In this document: positions 11,205 to 29,240 of the stretch, piece by piece
How positions within the stretch are numbered: position 1 is the stretch's first letter
Layout: each line of letters opens with the position of its first letter
Origin: Spisula solida
Taxonomy: Eukaryota; Mollusca; Bivalvia; Venerida; Mactridae
Assembly: GCA_947247005.1 (NCBI GenBank)
Contig: OX365947.1
Coordinates: 7,359,030-7,423,029, forward strand
Reading direction: 5' to 3'
Length of the DNA stretch: 64,000 bases
Notes under the pieces: generated by a model
Seen by the model: only the letters and a program-made list of their open reading frames with translations
Told to the model about the DNA's origin: nothing
Databases searched by the model: none
Program-made: the position numbers and the translations under genes

Positions 11205-11470
11205 AGGATTGGGCTTCAGCTGGTTTGGACTGGGTCATTCGGCTGGGGTCGTTCGGATTGTTGGGAATGGGTTGTTCGGCTGACGCGCTTGGCTTGATAG
11301 GGCTTGAGCGTTCGGCTATGGCGCTTGGCTCGTTGAGGCTTGGTCATTCGAATGGGACGTTCGGCTTTTTTTGGTTGCTGGGGCTTGGTCGTCTGGCTTT
11401 TTGGTGGTGTTTTTCTGTTTTCTGTGCTCGGCTGGTTGGGTTGAGTGCTGCCCTCCCTGTCCGACTTTCT
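11205..11470. repeat. Degenerate GT-rich repeat with recurring TTCGGCT
   Basis: Strongly G/T-skewed on + with TTCGGCT or close variants at about 11237, 11249, 11273, 11309, 11345 and 11360. Open on both strands because of the skew; not taken as coding. Confidence 0.5.
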
Positions 11471-11559
11471 GTTTTCTGTTTCCATATCCACAAACTATGG
11501 ACTATATTGTGAATTATTGTGACTGCAATCTCATTTATGTGTGTCTTTGTACTTGCAGG

Positions 11560-11815
11560 TTGGTGAGTCGTTTGTTACCATGGCAACAACATCGACAATA
11601 CAACCGAACATCACGGACCTGGATAGAGTTTCAGTTCTGCCGGCTAATGCTACCATAGAATACGACAATAGATCGATGGTATTTGGCGCCAAAATATCTA
11701 CAACACCTGGTGATTATGAGTACATGTATGACTCCTTTACGCAATATACGGAATATTCTGTAGGCGAGTTTATAAACACATACTACAGGGACATAGCTCG
11801 GTCTGAATCAATGTG
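11560..11815 (+). CDS. Possible first coding exon of a glycosylated extracellular protein
   Basis: After an acceptor-like TTTGTACTTGCAG there is ATG at 11580, then about 80 codons beginning MATTSTIQPNITDLDRVSVL and including three N-glycosylation sequons (NIT, NAT, NRS), acidic and Tyr-rich stretches (DYEYMYDSF), and ending near YYRDIARSESMCR where a dispersed repeat begins. The composition resembles the extracellular N-terminus of an invertebrate peptide GPCR, but no TM-coding exon is seen downstream. May be an orphan or pseudo-exon. Confidence 0.3.
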
Positions 11816-11821
11816 TAGGCC

Positions 11822-12150
11822 AAGTTATTTAAGGGGGTACGGGGGCATGCTCCCCCGGAAACTTTTCAATTTCTATATCGTCGCAGGTGCATTCTTAGCA
11901 GTTTTCAAACTAAAAAACAAGCAACTACGAATCTCAATTGCGATAGGGTAAATATAATTGATCAAAATATCTAAATCATTAACATGAATAAAAAATTCTT
12001 ACAAATAGGACTCTACAGTATTGTCTTGGTTCTATTTAAGCATAAATTTCCTTATTGTAGGGGGTCCAGGGGCATCCTCCCCAAATTGTTTTTAATTATA
12101 TACTGTAGTATGTGTTCTCCGGGCTGTTTTCAGACTAGATATCAATAACA
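11822..12150. repeat. Two copies of a dispersed repeat with GGGGGCATGCTCCCCC core
   Basis: GGGGGTACGGGGGCATGC, then TCCCCCGGAA, then a GCAGTTTTCAAACTA motif; a second diverged copy from 12058 (GGGGTCCAGGGGCATCC, GGCTGTTTTCAGACTAG). Related sequence at 42205-42480. The first copy begins where the putative exon's conserved look stops. Confidence 0.55.
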
Positions 12151-12473
12151 GTCAAGGTCAGTTTGACAATCTGCAAAACGTCTTTCAAGAAGAGAATGTT
12201 ACGATCAATCGAAGCCGACTGCACAGTCTATGTTAGACGTAGATGGGATTGTATGTCGTGCGGACTCACTCTACACTTTTAAAGCGGCATACTGCCGCCA
12301 CTACACATGTATATACCCTTATATAAGTGGTAGAGCGAGAGGGAGTCTCCAAGGCGCATACCTATAGGTGTAGCATTATTTGGTTCGACTATATCATGAT
12401 TCATCTCTTTGCATGCTTGCTGTTAGGGTAGTGCTTTGGTGCTAGACCACTGAATAAACATTCACAGAAGCAA

Positions 12474-13417
12474 CATGGCCGTAACTAGGATTTTTCAAAA
12501 GGGGTGCGAAATCGGGCCTTGAAGAGGTGAAGATGTTTGGAGGAGGGGTGTACAGCTCAGTGCATAATACATTAATTGTGCAAAGCATTCTAGAAAAAGC
12601 ACTGTTTATATGAGATGCAGACTATCTATACCACACAGACTCCTTTTTTTATAAACACTATACATAGACAGATATTGTGCGAGCGAAGCCATGTTTATCT
12701 CGATCATTCTGAGATGCATACAAACTCGTTCTTCAATTGACACTATTTCGAAGCGATATAGAAACAATATACTACTTATCTGATCTGCATGGAACACAAC
12801 AGTGTTCTGTACTTGATGCTATTCAAAGATCAACTTATTGAGCGAGCGAAGGGAGCGAGAAAAAATGCATGAGTTGGTATCTTAGCTGCATGTTACACAC
12901 ACTCGTTCTCTACTTAATGCTAGTCACATTCTATGTGTGTGCTAGAGAAGCGAGCTAGAAACAATTACATTGTTTATCTGACTGAAGCATACCACACGAA
13001 CCCTTTCTCTACTTTTTACTACTTATTGATCAAGTAATTGAGCGAGCGTAGCGAGGTAGAAGAAAATGTCATTGTTTATCTGACTGATGCACACCACACA
13101 AACCCTTACTCTATTTTATAAAAGATGTGTTGTTTATTTGAACAGCATGACAGCTATAAGAAAACGCATTCTTCACTAGACAAACTTGTTTTCCAATTGA
13201 AACTGTTCTGTGATAAAGACTTTGAGCGAGCGAAGCGAGCTAGAAAAAAATGCATTGTTTATCTGAACAGCATGCCGCAGACTAGTTCTAAGCTTGAATA
13301 TATTAACTGAATCAGTAATTTTGCGAGTGCAGTGAGTTTGAAAAAATGCAAAGTATTAAATTTTACCCACAACATGGTTCGCACCCGACGCACCACCCCA
13401 CCCTAGTTACGGCCATG
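12474..13417. mobile_element. 944-bp TIR element packed with degenerate tandem repeats
   Basis: Starts CATGGCCGTAACTAGG and ends with its exact inverse CCTAGTTACGGCCATG; same family as 7452-7651. The interior is made of diverged units of about 90-120 bp, each with GAGCGAGCGAAGCGAGCTAG-like and TGTTTATCTGA motifs (near 12840, 12950, 13035, 13222). No transposase. No clear target duplication. Confidence 0.65.
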
Positions 13418-14600
13418 CACCGAGCCACACAGCAGAACACACATATCTCATGCTTTGAAATCAGCATCGTTTTATAACAATTAATACTCGCCTGATCTAG
13501 TGCCCATGGATCTCTGTATGTTTTAGACGCTGAAAACTGCATTCTAGGATCTAGCTCAAATACATGCATGTGTCCTTAGAATTCAGTAATTATGTTATTA
13601 GTATATGCTATTGTTTGGATTGATATTTTTATACAGACGTATATATATCTAATACTAGTATTCAAACATAAAGACATTTTGTTACTCCGTTATAAAAATG
13701 TTAAGATTATAAGATTTAATCCTGTATTTAAAAGATGATCCTGGTTTTTCAATACCAGTTTTGTTCTCAAGTACAATAATTATTTTTTAACAGACAAAAA
13801 AATGATGTTATGAATATTTTGAACACGTTAACTAGAAATGGTTATGGTATTCTGAGCATTGTTAAATATGAGTAGTATTGTCAAAAGTTCTTAAAACTTC
13901 CAAAAAAATAAGAATTTATGTTTAGTATTAAATTTGATCCAGATCAACAAATCATTTGAGAAATCGGGACGTCATTGTTAAATGCGATGAAAGCAAACAT
14001 TTAATCTTGAAAAATGATTCGTTTCTATGAAGATTACATAACTGTGTGACGAGCTGTGTAACTGAATTTCACAATAAGGCTGATTCCGAGAGATTCGCCT
14101 TTTTGCTCTCGCCGAAAGTGAGCGGTTAACTATTTGTATTATACCATGCTACCGTAGACGAAGGACAATATGAGTAATTCAGTTCAGAAATATTGTGACA
14201 AGAATCGAGAGTTCGAGGTAGTGAGAAATCAACTCCAAGTCACACGTAACAATATTCAGGTCATAAACAACATCGCCAACGATACAACAAAAAGAATAAA
14301 CTGACATTTTTATTACTCAAGTGCCAGTGTGTTGAAGAACATTGTAAAGAGATGCAATGATTAAATAGCGAGTGCCAAATTATTATCACTTTTGTGAACT
14401 TTGTGAAGCCCTCGTGTATAAATACAATACATGTAGTTCTTGTAAATTATACCATCCAGTTATCAAGGTCGTTTTGCTGCCCTCAGCATAAGGGCGAGCA
14501 TATATATTTGTTGTAGCTGAAACGAGTCTATTAGCTTTTAAAAGCTTAAACAAGGTTATTCAGAACTTTTGTAACTGAAACTAGGTATTTCAGCCTTTCG
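13418..14600. other. No gene recognised
   Basis: AT-rich non-coding sequence. Confidence 0.4.
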
Positions 14601-14824
14601 ACAGCTGGGCTAGTGCTTTCGGTGGTCAATTTCATTTCCTCGCTTAGTTATGTGCTGGACAGTGTCATTATTTCTCAACATATGCAGACTCCCGGACTCA
14701 GTAGAGTTAGAGATTATAAAGAGACAACTCGTCACAGCAGACACAAAAAGCAGCTCACTTTCTGTGGATATAAGGAAAATCCTTGAGAAATAAGACATTC
14801 CAAGCCCAGAATGTCTTCTAGAAG

Positions 14825-15440
14825 CCCCACCAAGCAAAGATACCTGGAAACCTATTATTCGGGATGCAGTTCACAGGTACTGGTCTACAAGGTGGCAATT
14901 AAGAAGATGCCTTGAGCAAATAAACACTGAATCACTTTCAGCTACAACCCTCACCAACGAAAAACCCGCACAACGTCTGGAAAGCGGCTAAACCAACAAC
15001 CTACGAAATCCAGTAGGCGGGGGTGAAGGCAAGACTGATCACAGGGACCTACATGCACATCCTACAGTCGAATACTGCTAGGTTCAACAAGTATGGTCAG
15101 TGCAACATGTAAATTATGTGATATAGAAGACGAAAGTATAGAACACTTTCTACTCAAATGCTCGTCACTTGCAGACGCCAAGGCAGATAGCATACAAAAT
15201 ATATTACAAATTGCAAATCTATATTCCCTACCAGCATTCTCGTTCACCATAGTATTCTTCAGCTGTGATATCACGGGAACTTGACTAACCACCGATGTAT
15301 GAGGATGCCTACCAATAGCATACCAGAGAACAGTGAGTGGGTACTACAGCTTCTCCTAGACTGCACACATTGCTGGATAAGTTAACAGATCGCCTTAACT
15401 TTCGACCAAATAAAGACTTGAAAGGTGTTCACAGACAATT
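14825..15440 (+). pseudogene. LINE ORF2 C-terminal relic
   Basis: One frame reads WKPIIRDAVHRYWSTRWQLR from about 14845; another reads ARLITGTYMHILQSN then ARFNKYG; a shifted frame from 15093 reads SATCKLCDIEDESIEHFLLK. The last is the CxxC...EHFLxxC knuckle typical of the C-terminus of non-LTR retrotransposon polyproteins. Stops and frame changes show decay. Confidence 0.8.
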
Positions 15441-15880
15441 AATGTGTTACAGACTTTATTGCTCTAGATCCCTTCTCCTGACAAGTACGCAAATTTCTCA
15501 CAAGAGATCATAAGTACACTTAAAGCTATACGTACTAGGTCCTCTATAAATTAAACTTCTTTGGTGTGCATAGACCTAGTTGACACATATGAAAAAATTG
15601 GTTGGTTGATTGGTTGGGTTTAACTTTAATTGTCTCAGTATGTTCATACTGTACACATAACGTAACTTATCATAACCAATCACCCTTCCCCACTAATCCT
15701 TTAATTGGATTATAAGAAGCCACAAGAAGGTGTCAGTCATGATTACATACAGTACCCCTTACAATTTACAAGTTTAGTTACAATAAATTATACAATGGGA
15801 TACCGGCGGACACCGGTACCGGATACCGTCGTTTAGAAGTCGCCTAATATCAGAGGGGTCCCGAATGAAACGTAAACACA
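15441..15880. other. CDK2 upstream region
   Basis: A CCGG-rich patch near 15800-15830 (CCGGCGGACACCGGTACCGG) precedes the E2F-like site. No TATA box identified with confidence. Confidence 0.35.
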
Positions 15881-15881
15881 A

Positions 15882-15895
15882 TTTACGCGGGAAAA
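15882..15895 (+). promoter_or_regulatory. E2F-like site upstream of CDK2
   Basis: TTTACGCGGGAAAA contains the E2F core GCGGGAAA (15887-15894) about 100 bp before the CDK2 start codon. E2F control fits an S-phase kinase. The motif is seen; binding is inference, and the transcription start is unmapped. Confidence 0.4.
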
Positions 15896-15993
15896 TACTG
15901 ACGACACTTTTTGTAAACAAAGGTTCCTGGCTGATTTTCGTTAAAATACTGACCCCACAAATGATTTAATATAATTCATACCATTTGCGTGTG

Positions 15994-22435
<6,442 letters not shown>

Positions 22436-22671
22436 ACTCGAGCTGTGTGTCTGGTGATTTTAATTTTGTGTTTCACGTTGTTGTTTTTACATACATGTAC
22501 TTACGCAAACATATACATTTGTCTGTGTATGACTTTTGTCACCAAACTTTGACTGGCTTTCATTTGCAATATGAAGCTTTATATATACAAGCTGGATAAA
22601 CATGGATTTTAATTTTTTGAAGCTTAAAGTAGTTAATTCATGAGTTTGCCTTGCAACAGTCTATATACAAA

Positions 22672-22815
22672 CAGGCCTCAATGAATCCACTCGTCCGCTC
22701 GTCCTGCACAATATCTTCATTCTTTATTTATATAGCAGGACAAGTAAGATTTCAGGGTTTTCTTTTTTGTCTATATTGCAGGACGAGTGCTTTTAAAAAT
22801 ATTTGTTGAGGCCTG
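22672..22815. mobile_element. 144-bp MITE with ACAAA target duplication, CDK2 3' flank
   Basis: CAGGCCTCAATGAAT...ACTCGTCC at the left, inverted GGACGAGT...TTGTTGAGGCCTG at the right, flanked by ACAAA at 22667-22671 and 22816-22820. It sits 240 bp past the CDK2 stop and may lie in the 3' UTR. Confidence 0.8.
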
Positions 22816-22820
22816 ACAAA

Positions 22821-24120
22821 TCAACACTGCAAACTAGGTATGTGCTGGGGGGGGGGTGCATCTGGAGGAGTGGACAAAGAAGTTCAGGATGTCATCCTTG
22901 TGTAGTTAAACTTTGTGCCTTACATTTATACATCCATAGTTTCAATCTGTGCTTTTAGTGTTATTTAGTGCTAAATGTGATTTATTTCAAATCCACTTCA
23001 TTTAATTGATTTTTATCATGTTGTTATGTGATAACCTTATGTTCTTCATTTTCATCAATGTTCGCATTTCAATTATTTTGCCCTGCTTTCCTTAAGGGAA
23101 ATACCCTGGAACTGAAGTGTCTGGAATAGCAATCAGACTGGTATCAATTTAATACCTAAGTCAAATAATGAAAACCATGTAAAAAAGTTACGAAATATCC
23201 AGTTTTTAAATTATTTCAAGAATAACTAAATATCGTTGTCGTCAATATAAGGCTGACAGCCTTTTATTCAAATCAATATACAAAATATAGAAGCGCGCGT
23301 TATTGAGTAAATTTTTAAGTCAAATTCTTCTTTGACTTTTCGGTAATAGTTGGTTTTACAAGTAATAAACACAATTTTGTTGTATGCAAACCAAGACACT
23401 CCAGTTTCTGGGCATGCCCCTTTAGTGTTCACCCAATGCCTGGAGATAGTGAACATAGTAGAAATAACGGAATTTGTATATAGTACAGCTGTTTTAAATG
23501 TCTGTTTACAATGATTGTATATGAATTAGTGCTAGTGGTATTTAAACTCGAGGGTCCTATAAACCACTTAAGAAAGAATGAACTTTTCTGCAGGAAAAAG
23601 TTATTACTTGAAAAAATTCATTCTATTTACTAAATTGTGGTCATTTGAAATTTCATAAGCTGAATTTTTACAATAGAACTATGTTCGAAATAGAGTTTTG
23701 TTGTAGACTGTAGGGATGTGTGCTAATGGCACATGAAACAGAATTGATGAAAATCTGCGCTGTAATGTACTAGTTTTCGAAACATTGAGGCAGTTTCAAT
23801 AATATTATAGTCACATTGTGGAATGGCATGGCTATCAAGAATAGTTTAAAATTCAGGAGTGTCAATTTTCCGGATTTATCCGGAATTACGGATTTGTCTA
23901 TCCTTGAATAACTATGCTTTCTGACCAAAATAAAAGTTATTTGATGAAAATATCTCAAGAATTGGCAAAGTTATTGTCAATTATATCTGCTCTGAAGGAT
24001 TAAATTTTTTTATGAAAAACTGAGTTATATATGGTTGACGGCCTCCATTTTGTCAAAAATGGTCAGCCGCATATGATTTTCAGGATTTTTAATTTGGCTC
24101 TGTTGACACCCCTGAAAATT
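22821..24120. other. CDK2 3' flank, no further gene
   Basis: AT-rich. AATAAA at 23364-23369 is a candidate poly-A signal. No open frame with recognisable content. Confidence 0.35.
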
Positions 24121-24122
24121 AT

Positions 24123-24214
24123 AATAGATCTGTGCTTCTAGAATTATGATCTGTGCTTCCAGAATTATGATCTGTGTTTCCAGAATTACAGTCTATGTTT
24201 ACAGAATTATGATC
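24123..24214 (+). repeat. 21-bp minisatellite, four copies
   Basis: Units like ATGATCTGTGCTTCCAGAATT; interrupted at its right end by the element at 24217-24466, after which the unit resumes as TATGTTTACAGGG. Confidence 0.8.
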
Positions 24215-24216
24215 TA

Positions 24217-24466
24217 CACTCAACCACTTTTCTAATTGGTCACTTTTCAAACCCGAAATACATTTAACTGTGGTCATATTATTTGCTGGCGAAAATGAAA
24301 TTTATCGCATGAATGATCACGCATACTTTTGCTTTTGATTTTTAATGATTTTGAGTGTTAGGACAATTGCATAACACGCTTGTGTGCAACATAACGTCAA
24401 AAATTATTATCACAGTTAAACGTATTTACGGTTTGAAAAGTGACCAATTGGAAAAGTGGTTAAGTG
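24217..24466. mobile_element. 250-bp MITE, about 58-bp TIRs, TA target duplication
   Basis: Left CACTCAACCACTTTTCTAAT continuing TGGTCACTTTTCAAACC; right end is its inverse with few mismatches (GGTTTGAAAAGTGACCAATT ... GGTTAAGTG). TA at 24215-24216 and 24467-24468. The TA duplication suggests a Tc1/mariner-type origin. Confidence 0.85.
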
Positions 24467-25197
24467 TATGTTTACAGGGTTTACATTGATGTATAATTGT
24501 ACATATTCATTACAGTATTAATGTTACGTATATTTTGTTCTATTCTTATTGAATTGTACATACATGTTCAATATTCAATCTTTTCTTCAATTCACATTTT
24601 TTTCAAATTACATACTGTAGTTTCACTTACAGAAAAAATGCAATTGTAAATTTATTAAGAAAATAGACCCATTCATTTTGTAAATCTAGAAAATTGATGC
24701 ATTTGTCTAGAAAATTCATGCATTATTTTGTTAAATCTTGGAAATAGGTATTACATGCTAAACACTTAACATAATTATGTGTTTTGAGGATGTTTGCAGC
24801 GATACTCAACTTCTGTTACTAGTACATGTTTTTTGCGTCACCCTATATACTTTGTTAGTTATGTTATCCTTAATTTTTTCTTTCAACTTTATTTACATTT
24901 AGCCGTTAAACAATTGCGTATGTGTAGTACTACATGTGTAAGCCTAAATGCTATAAACTGTGCTTAGTGTGCTGTCTTAAAATTGTTGTTTCATTTCTAT
25001 TTACTATTTCTGTGTATTAAAGGGGGAATTCTATCTTAACATCTTTGGTATGTGCTACATTCTTTAACATGTTTATTGAACACAGGAAACCTTTCATATT
25101 TCCCTTTGGAAAATTCAACTGAGTAACTCATTTCCAGTTTAGGTGAATGCTAGAACAGGAAGTTTGTCATATATAAGGATTATTTCGCTAGCTTAGA

Positions 25198-25429
25198 ATT
25201 AGAAGGTCGTAAGTACTTACGACCTTATAAGACTCGTGCATTTTTGAAATCTGCATCTCAAGACGCTTCTTTTGAGCCTATTTTCATGAAAATCGGAGGT
25301 GGTCATGTTGACCAAACTGAAGTTTAAAAAGCTTGTTCTTCCATAAGTAAAGAGTATTTTTCAGACAGTTTTTTTCTTGTTTTCTCAAAAAACTGATTTT
25401 GTACTTACAACCTTCTAATTCTAAGCCAG
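25198..25429. mobile_element. 232-bp TIR element, TAGAATTAGAAGGT family (satellite-free copy)
   Basis: CTAGCTTAGAATTAGAAGGT at the left and inverted CCTTCTAATTCTAAGCCAG at the right. The two halves match, in reverse orientation, the sequences flanking the satellite array at 46943 and 58630. Confidence 0.85.
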
Positions 25430-26262
25430 CAACTTGTGGAATGGTTTATGTTCTGTAATTTTTCGTTACTCAGATTTTGGTGAGCAAAAAGTCTACAGGA
25501 GGGAAAAAATAAAACTCGCAAGATTTAGCTACCACTGTTTGTAGTGAACTAGTCAATGATGGTCCAATAAAACACTTTCACTGCCAATTTCGACTTTAGT
25601 GTATGGCATGATTTTTTTTCTGGAAAAAATGAGTTTCATTTGTTTAGTTTCAGTTCAAAATAATTTTCATTTTTTTTATAAAAAAGTCAAATTTTAACTT
25701 TCATTTATTTTATAAATAAAACTTATTCAAATGAAATTAGTTTTATTTATTAGACCCGGATAATAAAAGTTACAGTTTAATAAAATAAATTGGCCAAGAA
25801 ATTAAGACCTTGCAGCCATTTATATAACTACACTAGTTATAACCCTATTTCTACTCAGGATGTCTGGCACTGGGCTTATCAGTTTATGAGGGGCCTGGTA
25901 GTGAAAGTGTTAAAGCAATCCATAACTGTGTTAATTTTCAAGAAAACGACAAAAAATCGGTTGGGAGGGTCTGAGTAACGAAAAATCAAAGTACTGTGGC
26001 CTTACTATGGAAGGCGTAATGTTGTCATTGTTGTTGATGTGTAGATGTTATCACTGTTTGTGTTGCTAGTAATTTAATGTAGTATTGATAAGTGTAGATA
26101 ATGTATTTGTGATACCAAATGTTCTCTAACAATAATGTTTTCTGGATATGCTTCATATACTTGCTTCTTTAACAAGCAGTGTTAAGGACAACTTGTCTAT
26201 GCATTATACTAAGCTTGTTTTTAACTATATATAATTAGCGTTAGCTGATTGGGTTCTCTAGC

Positions 26263-26510
26263 TGTGTTCATTATCTGTGTTCAAGCAATATATATAGCCA
26301 GATGTGTTCAAACATACACTTTTAACAGTAAGTTTAGTCAATTGTGTTCATTAACTTGTGCTCAAACATACAAATATAGCAAAATAAATTTTACCCACTG
26401 TGTTCAAACATATTGATGTGGCTTTAAATTAAGCCAAGTATGTTCATTAACATTGTTTAAACATGCAAGTATAGCAATATATTTAGCCAATTGTGTTCAA
26501 AAATGTACTG
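26263..26510 (+). repeat. Degenerate repeat with TGTGTTCAAACATA
   Basis: Recurring TGTTCATTAAC and GTTCAAACATAC motifs with AT-rich spacers, loosely periodic. Non-coding. Confidence 0.45.
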
Positions 26511-26524
26511 CATATAGTGTTTGT

Positions 26525-26814
26525 AGTCCCCTACCGGTTTTTGACCAGAGGGGACTATAGGTTTGCCGTCCGTCCGTCATGTTGTCCGTCAGTCCGTCCA
26601 TCAAAAAATCTGGATCCTGACATAACTCAAACAGTTTCAAAGCTAGGTTTATGAAACTTGGTATGTGGATAGGGGGCAATAAGGGGATAATGCACGTCCA
26701 AAAGTATTTTGATTCCGACCAAAATTGTGGTTGCTATGGCAACAGAAACATTGAAAATGGCTTAAAACCGGTAAGGGACTTCTGTATTGCTTGCAATTCC
26801 TAATGACTTGTTCC
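26525..26814 (+). mobile_element. AGTCCCCTACCGGT element
   Basis: Starts AGTCCCCTACCGGTTTTTGA, contains GTCCGTCCGTC tracts and GTTGCTATGGCAACAG, and closes AAAACCGGTAAGGGACTT. Homology with the copy at 61683 continues beyond into TTGCAATTCCTAATGACTTG. Known in kind from mollusc genomes. Confidence 0.75.
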
Positions 26815-27732
26815 AATAATGTTGTGTGTTTATCAGAGCATGAGTATTTGATGTTGCACGTAATTAAATTGTCTCTTGAGACTATTTTACCCTATGTTCA
26901 TACAACTTTGCAAGAAGATTTATATTATAAGCCAATGAGGATGTGCAACTGGAAGCCATTTCTCTGAACTTTGTGCAAAATTTTTACAGTTGAGTCGTTG
27001 AAACAAATTAATGTGAGTTGCTCACCTGTCATAAAGATAGGAAACAATGTATACAAAAATTGTATAAAATCGATGTAAGTTGTTTTTGATCAAAACAAGT
27101 TTCAGCAGAGTTATGACCCTTGTTTGAATACGAGGTTTTTTTGGAGTTTCAATGTAACTTGTCCTGATAAGTTTTATTCAAGCTGTGTAAAGTGCAGTAT
27201 TCTTACCTGTCAAAAAATTAAAATAAACGTGATTTCGCAGTAGATAAACAATATATATTATAGTAGCAATCCTTGCCTTTCTGAGAAAAGCTCTTCTATA
27301 CCGTGCACCTACCATATTAATAGATTCAATCTGGAGTTCAATCCATCTGGTTTTTCAACACTAATCCTGCGGTACAAATAATTTTTACTGTTTTTACCAT
27401 GCTGTCGTACAATTAATATTCATACTTGGAGAATTGAAATGGGCAATGCTTAATTAAATGATTAAAAATCGCAAAAGCATTAGCAGCGGAAAACGGTAAA
27501 CATTATTTGTACTTTATGTAGATTTGAGGGAAAACTCAAACATCTTTTACATATTTTTTGGCAGGTCAAACAATCGGCACAATATTTAAGTCGTGTATTT
27601 TATTGCTTGTTATACAATATTATCAGTGGTACTGAGTTATATTGATTATTGTTAATAATTTGAAAGTAAATTCTTAGTCATACATGCTGTGTTCTGTGTC
27701 TTTTTCTACCCTCTCGGCTCCTGCAGGTGGGC

Positions 27733-28018
27733 AGGGTGGCCACAGCATCAGGGAAAACAGGGAAAATGCTTAAAACAAATTCCCTGCATGGAAAAATCAG
27801 GGAATTTTAAAATTTAGCAAAAAAATCTAGAGAATTATCAAGTAATTTTACAAAACTTGGAAGACAAAATGTGTGGCTTCTCTACATAAGGGAGATGTTG
27901 GGGGGGCCATATTTTTAGCTGTATCTGAGTTACAAACACAGCAAACAATCGTGGAAAATAACCTTTCAGTGAGAGAAAAATCAGGGAATTTTATTCTTCA
28001 TTTTCTTAGGCTACCCTT
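27733..28018. mobile_element. Second copy of the GTGGCCAC-ended element
   Basis: GGTGGCCACAG, then ACAGGGAAAATGC, CAGGGAATTTTAAAATT, ATTTTACAAAACTTGGA, and a decayed right end. Parallels 19422-19708 motif by motif. Confidence 0.6.
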
Positions 28019-28464
28019 GGTGGGGGTGGTTTTAGTTCCATGTGTTATATTTTTATCTCGATATATCTGCACTTGGAGCTAAAATAATTTACCTGTAGGG
28101 CACTATATAAACTATTACGTGTTTGTGCTTCTTAGAACACAAACCAAGCTACAGTAGAACATACTTATTTAACAAAACGTCTACATGTGTAATTCATTGT
28201 TACATTATCTGGGTAGCAATACCACGTGACCTTTGGCTACAGTTACAAGTAGAAATTTATAAACATTGCTATACAGGCTATACTTGTGTTGCAGTGTTTA
28301 CAAATTTCACTTGGAACTGTAGCCAAAAACCATTTTGTGAATAAATGGAGTTTTCATAAATAGCAATGTGCCATTTGCAATATTGTAAGTAAATAAAGAT
28401 TGGTTCAAATTTTGATAGTCTTATATGCTTACAAGCCCAACTTCATTCTACGTTGGTGAAGTTT

Positions 28465-28945
28465 ATTGTCGGAATCATTTTCTCAAAAACTCAACGGTAT
28501 CACTTGAAACTCAACAAAGTAATTCAGCATCACAAGGGGAGTCCATACTGACAAGGCTGATAACCCTGTGACCTATATTTATGGAGGATTGATCTGCCCT
28601 TGTTTCGATTAGTACATGAAAATAGTGGAAAATGTACCCATAAACTGAATTTTCTCATATACTATCAAAGCTTTCAACTTGAAAGTCAATACACTTGTGG
28701 CATGTGATGACTTACATCTACTGACAAGAGGAAACAAATCTATCCAGCATTTTATAAGAGTTATTCCCCTTTTCTGACTTTGAATTTTTACAAAAAATGT
28801 CAATTCCCCAAAGACTATCAAAGTTATCCACTTGAAACTCAACATAGTTATTCACCATTACAAAGGGAGTCCATACCGACAAGGCTGGTAACCCTGTGAC
28901 CTACATTTATGAGTTATCTGCCCTTGTTGCTATTAGACTTTTCAC
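28465..28945 (+). repeat. Degenerate tandem repeat, about 155-173 bp period
   Basis: CACTTGAAACTCAAC or variants at about 28502, 28675 and 28828, and GGAGTCCATACTGACAAGGC at 28539 repeated with changes near 28868, each followed by TAACCCTGTGACCTA. Confidence 0.7.
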
Positions 28946-29022
28946 TCACAGATTAGCAAGGGTATACTCAAGTACAAGAAAGTCGATCGCCTAGCACTCG
29001 TATGCGGTTCTCTTCTTTAAAA

Positions 29023-29240
29023 ATGTAAAGGGATGTAATTGATATATAAATTGTTGACTGTCATTATAAGTTGCCTCCCTTAGTCTAAAAACTTGTTTAT
29101 CCGCCCATATCAATTTGTAAGAAACTCATTTTAGAATCTAATAAGTCATTTAAGACGACACTTTTTTAAGAATGTAAATGGAGGTAATTGATATATAAAT
29201 TGTTGACTGTCAATACTAGTTGCCCCCCTTAGTCTAATTG
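29023..29240 (+). repeat. Direct repeat pair, 144 bp apart
   Basis: GTAATTGATATATAAATTGT and TGACTGTCA...AGTTGCC..CCTTAGTCTAA occur twice in direct orientation. Confidence 0.7.

Noticed and set aside
11216..11512. Opposed frames of about 90 codons over the GT-rich repeat
   Set aside because: Both strands open owing to base skew and the recurring TTCGGCT motif.
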